Source: Tilletiopsis washingtonensis
Lineage: Eukaryota > Basidiomycota > Exobasidiomycetes > Entylomatales
Reading direction: 5' to 3'
Assembly (NCBI RefSeq): GCF_003144115.1
Contig: NW_020312011.1
Coordinates: 421,937 to 485,936 of the forward strand
DNA: 64,000 bases
Part shown: positions 1-11,074 of the stretch, in pieces
Position numbering within the stretch: position 1 is the stretch's first letter
How the letters are laid out: the number at the start of each line of letters is the position of its first letter
Translations under genes and position numbers: made by a program
The notes under the pieces: generated by a model
What the model was told of the DNA's origin: nothing
The model's input: only the letters and a program-made list of their open reading frames with translations
The model's database searches: none

Positions 1-2140
1 AAGCTCATCGAGTGCAACGTGCGCGAGAGCGTGAGTAGCGCGGCGCAGCAGCGGGCGTGCAGCAGAGGGGTATGCAGAGGGCGCACGCGAGCATGGACGA
101 GTGGCAAGCTGCGGGCTGTGGCGACAAGCTGCGTCTGTGATGCATCAGAGGGTGCAGCTGGCTGTGGTTGCTGTTCATGCCGGGGCCCTGGACGCCGGGC
201 ACGTGTGAGTCTTCGCCGGGCACTGACACGCTGGCCGCAGGTTGCCGATGTGCGGCCGTTTGTCTCGTGCGCCGTGCTGCGCAACATCAAATTCACGCCC
301 GAGTCGTACGCGTCCTTCATCGACCTGCAGGACAAGCTGCACCAGAATCTCGGGCGGCGCCGCACGCTGCTCTCCATGGGCACGCACGACCTCGACACGA
401 TCGCTGGGCCCTTCACATACGAGGCACTGCCGCCGCCAGAGATTGTGTTCGCGCCCTTGAACCGGCCCGGCGAGGTCATGGACGGCAACAAGCTCATGAC
501 GGTGCTGGAGGGCGACCGCAACCTCAAGGCCTACCTGCCCATCATCCGCGACAAGCCGCTCTACCCGGTCATCCTCGACGCGCAGCGCACCGTCTGCTCG
601 CTGCCGCCCATCATCAACTCGGAGCACTCGAAGATCACGCTCAACACGACCAACGTGTTCATCGACATGACGGCCACTGATCGCACGAAGATGGCGTACG
701 CCCTCGTCATTCTCGTGGCCATGTTCGCTGAGCACTGCGCCGAGCCCTTCACGTGAGTCGATTTAAGGCATGCCTGCGCCCGAGAGATGCTCATATTCCC
801 TCGCAGCATCGAGCCTGTCAAGGTCGTGCTTCCCGACGGCAGCTCACATCTCACGCCCGACCTCTCGCCGCGGCGCACGACGGCGCGCATCTCCTACATC
901 AACTCGTGCACCGGCCTGGGCCTCGACGGGCCAGCCATGGCGAAGCTGCTGGAGCGCATGGGCCACGGCGCCTCGGTGTCGAGCGAGAACGCCGACGAGC
1001 TGGTCGTCGATGTGCCGGCGACACGGCCAGACGTGATGCACGAGTGCGACCTGATGGAGGATGTGGCAGTGGCCTACGGCTTCGACAACCTGCCGCGCCG
1101 CTTTCCCAGCACCAACACGGTGGCGCAGCCGCTGCCCATTAACAAGCTCGGCGATCTTGTGCGCCGGGAATGTGCCTACTCGGGCTGGACGGAGGTGCTG
1201 CCGCTGATTCTGGTGAGTCTGACCGCCTGTTAGCGCCCGAAACGCTGCTCATCTGCTGCGCAAGTGCTCGCACGATGAGAACTTCGCATCACTGCGGCGC
1301 AAGGACGACGGCACGACTGCCATTGTGCTTGAGAACCCCAAGACGGCAGAGTACCAGGTGGTGCGCACGTCCTTGCTGCCCGGCCTGCTCAAGACGATCC
1401 GCGAGAACCGCTCGCACTCGCTGCCGCTGCGGACATTCGAGGTGTCGGACGTGGCGTTCAAGGACGAGAACGAGCCGGAGCGCTGTGCCTCCAACGAGCG
1501 CCGTGTCGCAGCCGTGTACTGCGACAAGAGCGCCAGCTTCGAGGTGGTGCACGGCCTGCTGGACAAGCTGATGCGCGCCCTCGACGTGCCGCGCCTCGCG
1601 ATGGGCGATGCGGGCAAGCAGAAGGGCTACTGGATCGAGGAGGCAGAGAGTGAGTCGCGCGCACGGCATGCAGACGCTGGCAGACAGCTCATCGCGCGCA
1701 CAGACCCCACGTTCTTCCCCGGCCGCGCCGCCAAGATCTTCTTCCGGCCAGGGCCTGGCGCCTCTGCCGCCGCGAGCAGCTCTGCCGCCAAGGCCGTCGA
1801 GCTGCCGTCCGAGCTGCCGCCGGCGTCCGAGTCTGCCTCGGTGCCGCTGCCACAACAAGCGTCTGGCGCCGCCGCCGAGGCGTCAAAAGCAAAGAGCAGC
1901 GACAGCGACAAGGGCCCGTTGGCCTCCGTCGCCGACACGCTCGGCCGTGCACTCGCCGACGTCACTTCGGCCGCGTCAGAGGCCTCGTCGGGCCTCAAGC
2001 GCCGCCTGCACTCCGCGTCGCACCCGAGCGGCGCCGTCGAGATCGGCACGCTCGGCGTCGTGCACCCCGAGGTGCTCAAGGCGTTCGAGATCGACTACCC
2101 GTGCAGCGCCATGGAGTTCGACCTCGAGCCCTTCCTGTAG
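1..2140 (+). CDS. FRS1: phenylalanyl-tRNA synthetase beta subunit, 5' truncated by the window
   Basis: This is the beta subunit of cytosolic PheRS, which with the alpha subunit charges tRNA-Phe. The exons read as 1-30, 241-752, 807-1212, 1265-1649 and 1704-2140, in consistent phase, ending in TAG. The protein follows the eukaryotic beta subunit closely: a B3/4 part (VLRNIKF, GTHDLDTIAGPFTY, KPLYPVI), a B5 part (PATRPDVMHECDLMEDVAVA), then NPKTAEYQVVRTSLLPGLLK, FFPGRAAKIF and the C-terminal GTLGVVHPEV. The N-terminal part lies upstream of the window. An Ala/Ser/Glu-rich stretch of about 90 residues (roughly 1757-2029) interrupts the otherwise conserved C-terminal domain; family members I know lack it. 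The first intron (210 nt) is longer than most here. Confidence 0.95.
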
Positions 2141-2378
2141 CATCGGCGCGCGCTAATAGAGAGCATTAGCTAGAGCGAGCGGGATGTGGGGCTTCCGAGG
2201 ACGGGTGAGTCGCGCATGACGGAGGTGACTTGGCATGATGTGAGGAGGTATACATGATGTGGACGGGAATGGCGGCGCGTGTGGAGGGGGTGGCGGAGGG
2301 GGGAGCGTACGCGGCCAGCTGCGATCTTGCGAAGGCGGGCCGCAGCGTCACTTGAGGACCAGGGCAGCGGCGCGCAGC

Positions 2379-4132
2379 TTAGTCGAAGGCACGGCCGGTG
2401 CTTGGGTCGGGCACGTTTGCGAGCCACTTGTACACGAGCTGGATCTCTTCGCGCGCCTGGTGCGCCGTCTGCACCGACGAGGCGACGAGGTTGCTCATGC
2501 CGGCCATGTTCTGCTCGAGCGTCTGCACGCGCATGTGGAGAGCCGCATTCTCCTGCGTCAGACGCGCGGCGTCGCCGTTGGCCGGCGCCGGCGCAGGCGC
2601 AGCGACGACGCCGTTCGAGTGTGGCGCCGCCTGGCTCTCGACGCGCGTCTCGAGCGCAGTCAGCGTGGCGCGCAGCTGGGCGACATCGCCGTCGACGCGC
2701 CGGATGAGCTCGGACATGCGCGAGTTGACGGTCTGGTCGAGGCGTCCGCAGATGCGCGAAATCATCTCTGCCTGGTCGACGACGGGCCCAGCTGCAGGCG
2801 CGGCCGGCGGAGCCATGGGCGCTGGAGAGTGCGTCGAGGAGAGCGTCGGAGTGCTGGTGCCCATGGCGCGGCGCTTGGCCGCGCGCTGCTGCTGTCGCTC
2901 GCGCGCCTGCTCCTGCGCATTCTCGATGGCGACGCGCACGATCTCCTCGAGGTCGCCGTGCAGCGAGTTGATCTGCGAGTCCGTGTCGCTGCGGTACGAG
3001 TCCACCTCGACTTTGAGCTCCTTGATCTTCTCGAGGAGCTTCTCGTGCGTCTTCTCCGTCACTGCCGGCGTTGCTGTCGACGACGCCGCCGTCGCATCTG
3101 CCCTCGGCCCAGTCGGTACGCCTGTGACAGCTGCAAGCGCAGCAGCCATCGACCTCGGCGCGGCTGGAACTGTCGCAGTCGACGCAGCGGACGTGGAGGG
3201 CGCGGCAGACGTGGAGGGCGCAGCGGACGTAGAGGGCGCGGCGGACGAAGAGGGCGCAGTCGAGAGTGCTGCAGGCGGAGGTCCGGACGGCGGCGGCGGC
3301 GCAGACGCGCGAGCGGACTCCAGCAGGCGACGGAAGGCGGCGTGGTACGCCTCCTTGGTCGCTGCCGCATCCTGCTGCGCCTTCTCGGCGCGGTCCTTGA
3401 AGAGACCATGGTTCGCCATCTGCACGGCGTACTCGGCGTCGCTGAGGCTGCCGCGCTCCGTACGAGCAGCACGCAGAGCGGCGCGCGCCTGCAGACAGTG
3501 TTAGAGAAGCGAGGCCACGCGACAGCAGCAGCAGCAGCACTCACCTCATTGTCCCTGACGCGCGCGTCTGCGTGCCTATCTCCCGCCTCCACCAGCTGCT
3601 GCACGAGCGTCGTCAAGCTGCTGCTGCTCGTGCCGCTGCCGCCGGCGCCGGCGCTGCTGCTGCTGATGCTCCTGACGTGCGGTTCGCCGCTGCGGGCGTC
3701 GCTGCTGCTGTTCGTCCTGACATGCGCCTCGCTGCTGCGAGCGTCGCTGCTCCTGTCGATGGTGGCGCGCGGAGGAGGAGGACGAGCATCGGTGCTGACA
3801 GTGCGAGGGCGAGCGTCGGTGCTAGCGGTGCGCGGCGCGGCAGACGGACGAGGCGGCGGCGGGTCGTAGGGCGGAAGCGGCGCCGGACGGGCGCTGGTGC
3901 TGCTGCTGCGCCACGACTCGCTGCGCTCGCGCTCGTGCCGCACGTCGTCGCGGCCGCGCTCGCGCTCGTCTGCCGTGCGCGACGGCGGACGGCCCCAGCT
4001 GTCGTCGCGGCGAGCGCCGTAGTTGCCGTAGCTGCTGCTGCTGCCTTCGCGGCTGTAGCTGCCGCTGACGTCGCGGCGCAAGCTGCCATCGCGCCGCGCA
4101 TCGGTGCCGTCGTACGGCGAACGGTACGACAT
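2379..4132 (-). CDS. uncharacterised coiled-coil protein with disordered Ser/Arg-rich N-terminus
   Basis: There are two exons, 4132-3545 and 3488-2379, separated by a 56-nt intron (GTGAGT donor, CTGCAG acceptor), giving about 565 aa. The first 190 residues are rich in Ser, Arg, Asp and Pro, with near repeats such as SSDARSSEAHVR / SSDARSGEPHVR. A predicted helical block follows (NHGLFKDRAEKAQQDA), then tandem STSAAP repeats, then coiled-coil heptads (EKTHEKLLEKIKELKVEVDS, LTQENAALHMRVQTLEQNM) and a conserved-looking tail QLVYKWLANVP. No family was recognised. It is divergent from the RNPS1-like gene with 875 bp between their starts. The ATG at 4132 is the only good start before the conserved part. 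A cytoskeletal or RNA-granule scaffold is possible, but that is inference. Confidence 0.75.
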
Positions 4133-5007
4133 GGCGGGACAGCGAGCTCGCTGCGAGCGAGAGCGCTACGCTCGTGCAGCTGCGAGGTCAGAACTGCGAC
4201 GAGCAGAGCAGGCGTGCGTGCGTAGACGATATCACGAGCGCTGCCGAGTGCGAATGGCGTGCGTCGAGACGAGGCGATGCTGGCAAACGGGCAGGTGCGA
4301 GGGCGTGGAGGACACCTACGGTGCGACTGCAGGGGCGCAGTGTCGATGCGGGTGCGCTGTGCTGCTGGTGTGCCGTCTTCGTGCTGCGGATGCGCCGTGC
4401 TGCGGGCGCGCCGTGCTGCTGATGTGCCGTGCTGCGCGTGCACGGTGTCGATGCTCGAGCGCCGCACTGCGGTGTGCTCGAGTGGAGCGTGCCGGAGGAC
4501 AGGAAGAGAGAGATGCGAGGCGCGACCGAGAGGGCGGCAGCTGCGCTTGGGCCGGCGGCCGAGCGTGACTGCGCGAGCTGAGCAAGCTGAGCGAGCTGAG
4601 TGGGCGCCACGCGTCGTCGGTCCGCCAGCGCGCGCGCCTCGCTGCCGGAGGAGGGAGGAGGTGCGGAAGGCGGACTGCGCGATGGACGAGAGGGCGTGGC
4701 CGGACGGGAAGAGGGCGAGTGTGGTGGACGGGAAGAGGGCGCAAGGCGCTTGCGGCGCGACGGCGCCCTCCCCTTTGTCTGTGCCGCTGCTGCAGCCGAG
4801 CCGCCGCGCGCGCCGCGTCACGTGCGATGGCGGCGCACGGCCTCCAGCGAGTCTTCCAGCCGGCACAAAGACAGCGCCGCGCTTCTTCCCACCCATCACC
4901 GCCTCCTCCTCCTCCCCTCCTCCATCCATTCCTCCGCTTCTCTCTCTGCCTCCCTTCTCGCTTGACAAACCGCCGCACCTCCTTCCTCTGCGCTGCAGCC
5001 TCGCGCC
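4133..5007. promoter_or_regulatory. shared divergent promoter region with degenerate minisatellite
   Basis: This is the gap between two divergent start codons, so it presumably carries both promoters. No clear TATA box was seen. Pyrimidine-rich tracts (about 4890-4965) lie just upstream of the RNPS1-like start, typical of fungal core promoters. Around 4340-4460 there is a degenerate tandem repeat with a unit resembling GTGCTGCGGATGCGCC. Confidence 0.5.
4340..4460. repeat. degenerate GTGCTGC-based minisatellite
   Basis: The motif GTGCTGC followed by a short variable part and GTGCC/GCGCC recurs about five or six times at 16-24 nt spacing. The copies are imperfect. The block lies in the divergent promoter region and is not evidently coding. 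Confidence 0.5.
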
Positions 5008-6998
5008 ATGTCCGCCTCGCGCGGCCGCGCCCGCAGCGCCCGCGCAGACGACGCCGAGATGCGCTCCGTCTCGCCGGCACCCGTGCCGCGCGGCCGCCAG
5101 GCCAGCCGCAGCGCCGACAGCATGAGCAGAAGCAGGAGTCGCAGCCGCAGCTACACTCGCTCCCGCTCCCGCTCCTACTCGCCTCGGCCACGTCGTTCGC
5201 CCCGCGGCTCGCGCTCGCGCTCACGCAGCTACACGCGCTCCTACACGCGCAGCTACACTCGCTCTCTCTCTCGCAGCCGTTCTCGCAGCCGCTCTTCTCG
5301 AAGCCGCAGCCGATCTAGGAGTCCGCGTCGTTCGCGCTCGCCTTTGCCAGTGCGCAGCGGGCGACGGCGAGATGAGGAGGAAGACGAGCGCACGGCGGTG
5401 GAGGTGGAGGGCATCGAGCGGGGCGTGCGGGAGGGGCAGATGCACTACATCTTTCGCGCGTACGGACAGGTCGATGAGGTCGTCATGCCGCGCTTTGATG
5501 GTGAGTTGGTGCTGCCACTGAGAGGGAGCGGGTCGTGGGGCAGAGGCAGCAGACAGAAGCTGGGAGCATGAAGAGGCAGCAGTTGGCCAGCCGATGCATG
5601 TATGCGCCAGGCATCGAGCGACATCTTGCTGCGCTCGAAAGCGCAAGGTGCTCACATCGCTCCTCCACAGGCCGTTCCGACGTCGGCATTGCCCACGTCG
5701 TCTACACTCGCGCCTCTGAGGCGCGGCGTGCCGCCACCGCCATGCACAAGGGCCACATTGGCGGCAGCACGATCTACGTGCGCGCCGTTGCGCCTCCTCG
5801 CAATCGCGCGCCGCCTCTTCGTGCGCCTCCTGCGCCTCACCATCGCGACGAGCGGCGTGCGCCTCTTCCCTTCCGCGACGAGCGAGGTGCACCCCCACGT
5901 ACGGCTCGCGGCGCGGAGCGCGGATACGCAGAGGTGCCGCCGCGCCGCAACTATGGCGAGGAGCGCGAGCGGCGTACCGCATTGCCCGACGAGCGTCGAC
6001 GATACGAAGACGACGATCGACGCTACGCTTCCTCGCGCCACGAGCGTGGCGCGCGCGACTTGCCGCCGCACCATGCGCGTGCCGCTGGTCTGGGAGGAAG
6101 CACAGGAGTCGACAGCTATCGGCCCGAGTATCCTTCCTCCTCCTCCTCCTCTCGGCGTCGTGATGAGCCCCTGCCGCCGCCACGAGAGCGCGGCTGGGGT
6201 CCGACACGCGATGCCTCACGTGCTGTGCCCTCCATGCCTGCGCGTCGCGAACGAAGGCCGACGCCTGAGGTGCCGCCGGAGCAGCGCGGGCCCAATGGCC
6301 GCATCTACGGGCCCGACAAGCCGTTCCCGAAGCGCGCCGACGTGAGCATTCGAGGCACTGCCAGGCCTGTCTCTGCTTCTGCTGCACCAGCAAGCAAAGA
6401 GGCTGGCTCGCCGGCAGACGGCGATGCCGAGATGGCCGATGCGGCAGCGACGAAGGCGCCGCCTCCTCCACCAACTGCACCTGCAGTGGCGAGACGCGCC
6501 ACGCCTCCGCCGGCGGTGCGAGCGGCCACGAGAAGCCTGGGCGCCGCCGTGGGCGCGCTGCTGAGGGGCGGCCGTGCGCCGCGAGGCCGCGGCGGCGCCC
6601 TGGCGCTGCGAGGCTCGGCCAGACGCGTGCCGCGAGAGGAGGAGCAGAAGGAGCCGCACGCACCGCCGCTGGAGCAGACGAATGGTGAGGCAGGCAAGGC
6701 AGACGAGCAGATGCAAGACTCTCCCTCGACGACGGCGCCTTCGGCTGCTGCTGCTGCATCGCCGGCAAGTGCGGCAGCTGCATCTGCGCCGCCGCCGCCG
6801 TCGTCAAACGTGCAGAACGACGCTGCACCGACACCTGCTGCAGCGACGACGGAGGCGGCGGCGGCGGCAGTGGAGAAGGCAGAGCCACACCTCGAGGCAC
6901 CGTCATCGTTGCCGCCACCGCCCGGTCCCGCACCGCCGCCGCCGCCGACGGTGGCGCAGGCATCGCAGGGGCACGAGGCGCTGCAGACGGAGACGTGA
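5008..6998 (+). CDS. RNPS1-like SR protein with one RRM
   Basis: The exons are 5008-5500 and 5671-6998 (170-nt intron), giving about 606 aa. The N-terminus is a dense Arg/Ser repeat region (RSRSRSRSYTRSRSRSYS), followed by an RRM split by the intron: VEVEGIERGVREGQMHYIF, AYGQVDEVVMP, then GIAHVVYTRASEARRAATAM and STIYVRAVAP. Domain order and RRM match RNPS1, an activator of splicing and part of the ASAP and exon-junction complexes in other eukaryotes. The long C-terminus is Arg-, Pro- and Ala-rich low complexity and much longer than in animal RNPS1. A nuclear role in mRNA splicing or quality control is inferred from the family. Another SR-type RRM protein is the main alternative. Confidence 0.8.
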
Positions 6999-7111
6999 GC
7001 GTGCCGCCTTTCCGCTTCGATCATCAGATGCGCGGCGAGAGAGACAGGAGAAGAGCGAGACAGACATCACGCAGCGCCCGCTCAAATGCCATGAGACTGC
7101 CCCCCCCCGCT

Positions 7112-9989
7112 CTATGCCTCGCCTCCCTCAGCCGCCATATCCTCGGGCGCCTCGGGCGCGCGCTGTCCCTTAGTGCCGGCCTCCTCAGTGTCGTCCACGC
7201 CTTCGTGCTCCGTGTCTGCGGTGTAGACCGTGTCGTCGCTGCGAGTAGCGTCAGCAAAGATCAGTGGCGCCAGCACCCGCGCCTGTCACGCACCTCGACG
7301 GATGCGACGGCGGCGGTGATCTGCCCTCCTGTGCCCGCACCGCGCATACTTTCTCGAGGGCATCGTCGATGAGTGCCTTGCACTTCCGGAGCTCGCCCTT
7401 CTTGATGTCATCTTCGGTCCTGCCCAGCTGGATGGCGACCTCGTTGAGCTTGCCGGCGTGACTAAGGTCGATAAGGCGCACGTGAAGAAGCATACTCATC
7501 CTCCAAGCCGTGCGTGACTGCAGCGAGGGCGATGACAAAAACGAGGACGGCGAGGCAAATTCGACGCTGACCGGAGGAGATGCAGCGGACCGAGACTTCA
7601 GCTCGCTCTTCATGCTCAGCCTCACACACACATTGTCGAGACGTATGTCGTGGTGAGCGTAGCCACGAGAGTGAAGAGCAGCGACATGGCTTGTGAGCTG
7701 ATCTTTGAGTTGCGAGGCGAACCCGAGTTCGAGGAACTCGGAGAGCAGCTCGGAGTCGAGTGATCTGCCGACGTCTTCGAAGATCAGTGCGCCCGTGTCG
7801 CCGTGGACACCGAGGAGCTTCGGCAGCACGCTGCCTTGCAGCGCCTTGAGCTCCTGGTAGAGCTTCTCTTCTTCCTCGAGCAACTTGTGGCGGCGACCCT
7901 GCTTGGCGACGATCGGGGTGTGGCCGGGAGTCGAGCAGGTGCGCGCTGCACAGCCCGGCAGCGCGTTGCGCCGCTGGATCATGTCCACGCAGAAGATCTG
8001 GCCGGGCTGGGGCCGAGGCCCGACGGAGACGCATCCTTGGTGCGCGGTGCCCGTGCGTCCTTCCGCAAAAGGGTCGTCGCAGTACGAGACCATGGCGCGG
8101 TGCGAGACCATGGTGCGCTCGATGGCCTGCGCGCCAAATGCGGCACCGCTGATGCCGAGACCGGGCGGCGCAGGCGGCTCTTCTCCCTGCCCTGCGTTCG
8201 AGGTGCCGGCGCCTTTCTCTTCGCTCCCTCCCTCGTTGTCTTCACCTTGCTCTTCCCTCTCTCCCTCGGTGCCGTCGCCTTGCTCGCCACTCTCTCTCTC
8301 AGCGCCCTGTCGTTGTTGCTGCTTCATGGCCTCGATCGCTGCGAGCGCTGCGAGCAGCTCTGCCACCGCAGTGCTGAGTCGAAACGGCTTGCGCGGTGGA
8401 GAGCTTGAGAAGACGTGACTGGCCTCGAGGGCGAGCCCTGTGAGAGCCATCGTCATGTTGCCTGGAGCCGGGTCAGCGCTTGTCGGTGCCAGAGACAGCA
8501 ACAACAGCAACTCACGGTCCTGCACCACGACGCAGGTTTCACCTGACGGCTCTTCGTACTCTGCAGCCGAGTGGGCAAAGATCGTCTCGTGCGCAGCAAC
8601 GTCGAACTGGAAGCGCGAGTCGCGGCCTTCCGCTGTGCTGGTCTTGACCTCCATGAACAGTATCTCTTCGCCTGTGGTGGAGCAGGGTCAGAAGGAGGTA
8701 CGCAGTGCGAAGCCTCAAAATGGCTCACCAGTCAATACCAGCGCAGAGGTCGCTGCGGTCCCGGCAATATACTTGAGGACCTGGGTGCGCAGTTGCTGCT
8801 GGCCGCTGACGCTGGTAGGCGTCCCGGTCCCGGCGGCCTCCTCGCCCGTACGTGAACGCCTTGCACGCTTCTCGGCGCGCTTTGCGTTGCTGCTGCTCGA
8901 GAAGGTCTGCACGAGGAACTCACGCGTTACCCACGGCTTGATCTCCACGACCATGATGATCGTCCACGTCTCTCCATCCGGCATGCGACGCAGGAGATAG
9001 AAGTCGGGCTCCCCCTTCATGTCCGGCTGCTCAGAGAGCACATATCTGCCGAGCGTCTTTTCGCGCGTCCAGAAAAGGAGCGGCGCGATCTGCTCGCCGG
9101 CATCGCCTGTCGCAGCGTAGCGTAGAATGACGTTCGAGGCTGCGAGCACGCCTTGCTGCAGTCTCGCTTGCAGGTCGCCCTCTTCCGCCCAATGCTGGTG
9201 TGTGTGAAGCGTCTTGCGCGGTGCGGCGTCTGTGATGAGCGAAGACGAGGCCGACGGACGAGAGTTAGATTTGAGCTGCCTGATGCTGCGCTCTTGCGCT
9301 GCCTCGAGCGCGTCTTGGCGCCGGCAAGCCAGGTCTGCTTGCTGCTGCACCATGAAGTTGAGCGGCGCAGACATGGCGAACGGCGCCAACGAAGTGCTCG
9401 ATCCGAGCTCCGCTACGATAGGTAGATACGACAAGCAGAGCCAGGATTCTCCGTGGGCATCGCCAGGCACGTCACGCGCGGCAAGCAAGTGGTTGAGGGC
9501 CGACGCCAGAAGCTCATCGATGCGACGCCCGAGAAGCGTCTCGCTTGCAGCCCGTGGCGAGGCTGCCCGGAGTGACGTGGCTGCTTCCCCAGTGTCAGAC
9601 GCGACTCGCAGCATGTTCGGCAGCAGCGACAGATCGAGCTTCGCGGAGAGGGTGACGAGCTCGATGGAGTCCGTTTGTTCGCTGATCTTATTGTTCCGCT
9701 TCTTGCGGTACGCCTGCATGCCTGCGACAGTGAATGGTTCGGGTAGCTGGACAAATGATCGCCCGGCGGAGGATGGTCCGGCGGATGATCCGGCGGGCGA
9801 TCTCTTGCTCTTCGATGAGGCGGCAGACGACTTCTTGATGTTCGATGAGCCGGCGACCCTAAGTGCCCCAAAGGTGAGCGCAGGGTGCAACGATTCGAGG
9901 TCTTCAGAGGTTGCGAGAGCGAGGCTTGTTGTTGGCACGCGCACGTGCAGCTCGTCGTCCTCGACGAAGGCAACAAAGGCGTGCGGCAT
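7112..9989 (-). CDS. predicted PD-(D/E)XK nuclease-protein kinase fusion, FunK1/Crinkler-like
   Basis: Four exons (9989-8729, 8671-8516, 8461-7294, 7238-7112) in consistent phase give about 903 aa. The N-terminal half carries a PD-(D/E)XK-like signature: GEPDF with Asp near 329, then VVEIK with Glu 349 and Lys 351, then a helix with QVLKY (QxxxY motif). The C-terminal half is a divergent protein kinase: VAK near 659, LIFEDVGRSL, AHHDIRLDNV (catalytic Asp near 744) and LIDLS in place of DFG near 804. This order matches fungal FunK1-type kinases (Pkinase_fungal) and the REase-kinase layouts described for Crinkler-type effectors. The second intron (54 nt) is a multiple of three without a stop, so retention is possible. 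A decayed paralogue lies head to head at 11075-13198. Substrate and role are unknown. Confidence 0.75.
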
Positions 9990-10353
9990 GACAGCAGGCT
10001 TGATGTGCGAGTGGAAAGCCGGATCTGAACAGCAAGCTAGCCGTCGTCGGTAAGCTGGCGAGACAGCGAAGTACGGCGGCAGCTAAGAGGAGACGCAAAA
10101 CAGCGAACGTCGGCGGCGGCGGTCGAGTGGCGAGCTGGCTGCTTCTTATGCCGCACGCTCGGCACGACGGACCGGCAAATGCAGCGACGAGGCAGCTGCT
10201 TCGTTGAGCGAGAGCTGGTTCGCGCGACCCGATGCAGAGGAGGCAAGGTTTGGGCCCGGATGCCGACGCTGCCAGCGGTTACTACAGCGTGCTTCGTGTG
10301 CGCGGTGCAGATGGGAGAGAGCGGCGCGGACGAGGTGCGGGCGTGCGAGGGTC

Positions 10354-10424
<71 letters not shown>

Positions 10425-11074
10425 TGACGTTGAGGAGTGACGCAGTGCAGGGTCTGCAGCGAGGCGTGCGAGGAGCGTCGGACTGTCTTGTGATGCAGAG
10501 CGCTGCGCTTGAGCTGGATGTGGTGGTGAGAAGCGACGGAGCGGCGAGGTGCGTGCGCGCGGCGGTGCTCGGCGCTACTGTTCCCACGCCTGGGCCGCTG
10601 CGCCCGTTACCCGCCAGGCCCAGCGCTCAGCCAGCGCCAGCGCTCACCGTGCCGCTCACGCGTCAGGCCACATGCAGCACGCAAGGGCAATCTGCTGCCG
10701 CTGAGGGGTGGCAGACTGCCGACCGGATGCAGTGCAGCAGTACGGCGCAATAAGAACCAGAATCGGAGAGACCGCTGGGCTTCCTTCTCTGCGCCAGGGA
10801 GCAGCACGATGCGCCTCGCCGCTTCGCCCCGCGCCGCACGCGGCGCCACCTGCACACGCCGATGACACGCTCGATGGCCCAGAGGCAAGTATGAGCCGAG
10901 TGCGGCTCAGCACCGAGCCGTTTGCCCTTCAAGAGGAGCTGCGATCTAGATGCCGTGCAGCGCCGATCTGACCCACCGCCATCCTGCATCTGCTGCGTGC
11001 TGCGCCGGCCCGCCACTCGCCTCTGGCTCCCGCTCTGTGCGCCTACTCTCAGCCGCCCGTGTCGGCGTCTCATC
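9990..11074. other. intergenic region between head-to-head paralogues
   Basis: The stretch separates the start of the nuclease-kinase gene from the start of its decayed copy. It holds an uninterrupted CTG repeat at 10355-10419. No gene was recognised, and open frames here are accounted for by the repeat and by high GC. Confidence 0.6.
10355..10419. repeat. pure (CTG)n microsatellite, about 21.7 units
   Basis: Sixty-five nucleotides of perfect CTG/CAG repeat with no interruption. It lies near the middle of the divergent region between the two nuclease-kinase paralogues. It is outside any supported coding region. Confidence 0.97.

Noticed and set aside
2259-3869. 536-codon plus-strand frame over the coiled-coil gene
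   Set aside because: It is a shadow: poly-Arg and poly-Leu tracts arise from reading the repeats backwards, and no motif is present.
5221-6963. 580-codon open frame antisense to the RNPS1-like gene
   Set aside because: The opposite strand is a clear RS/RRM protein spanning the same bases; the antisense product is low-complexity Arg/Ala/Ser.
10182-10440. Poly-Ala, poly-Leu or poly-Cys proteins across the CTG tract
   Set aside because: All three frames are open only because of the repeat; there is no coding support on either side.
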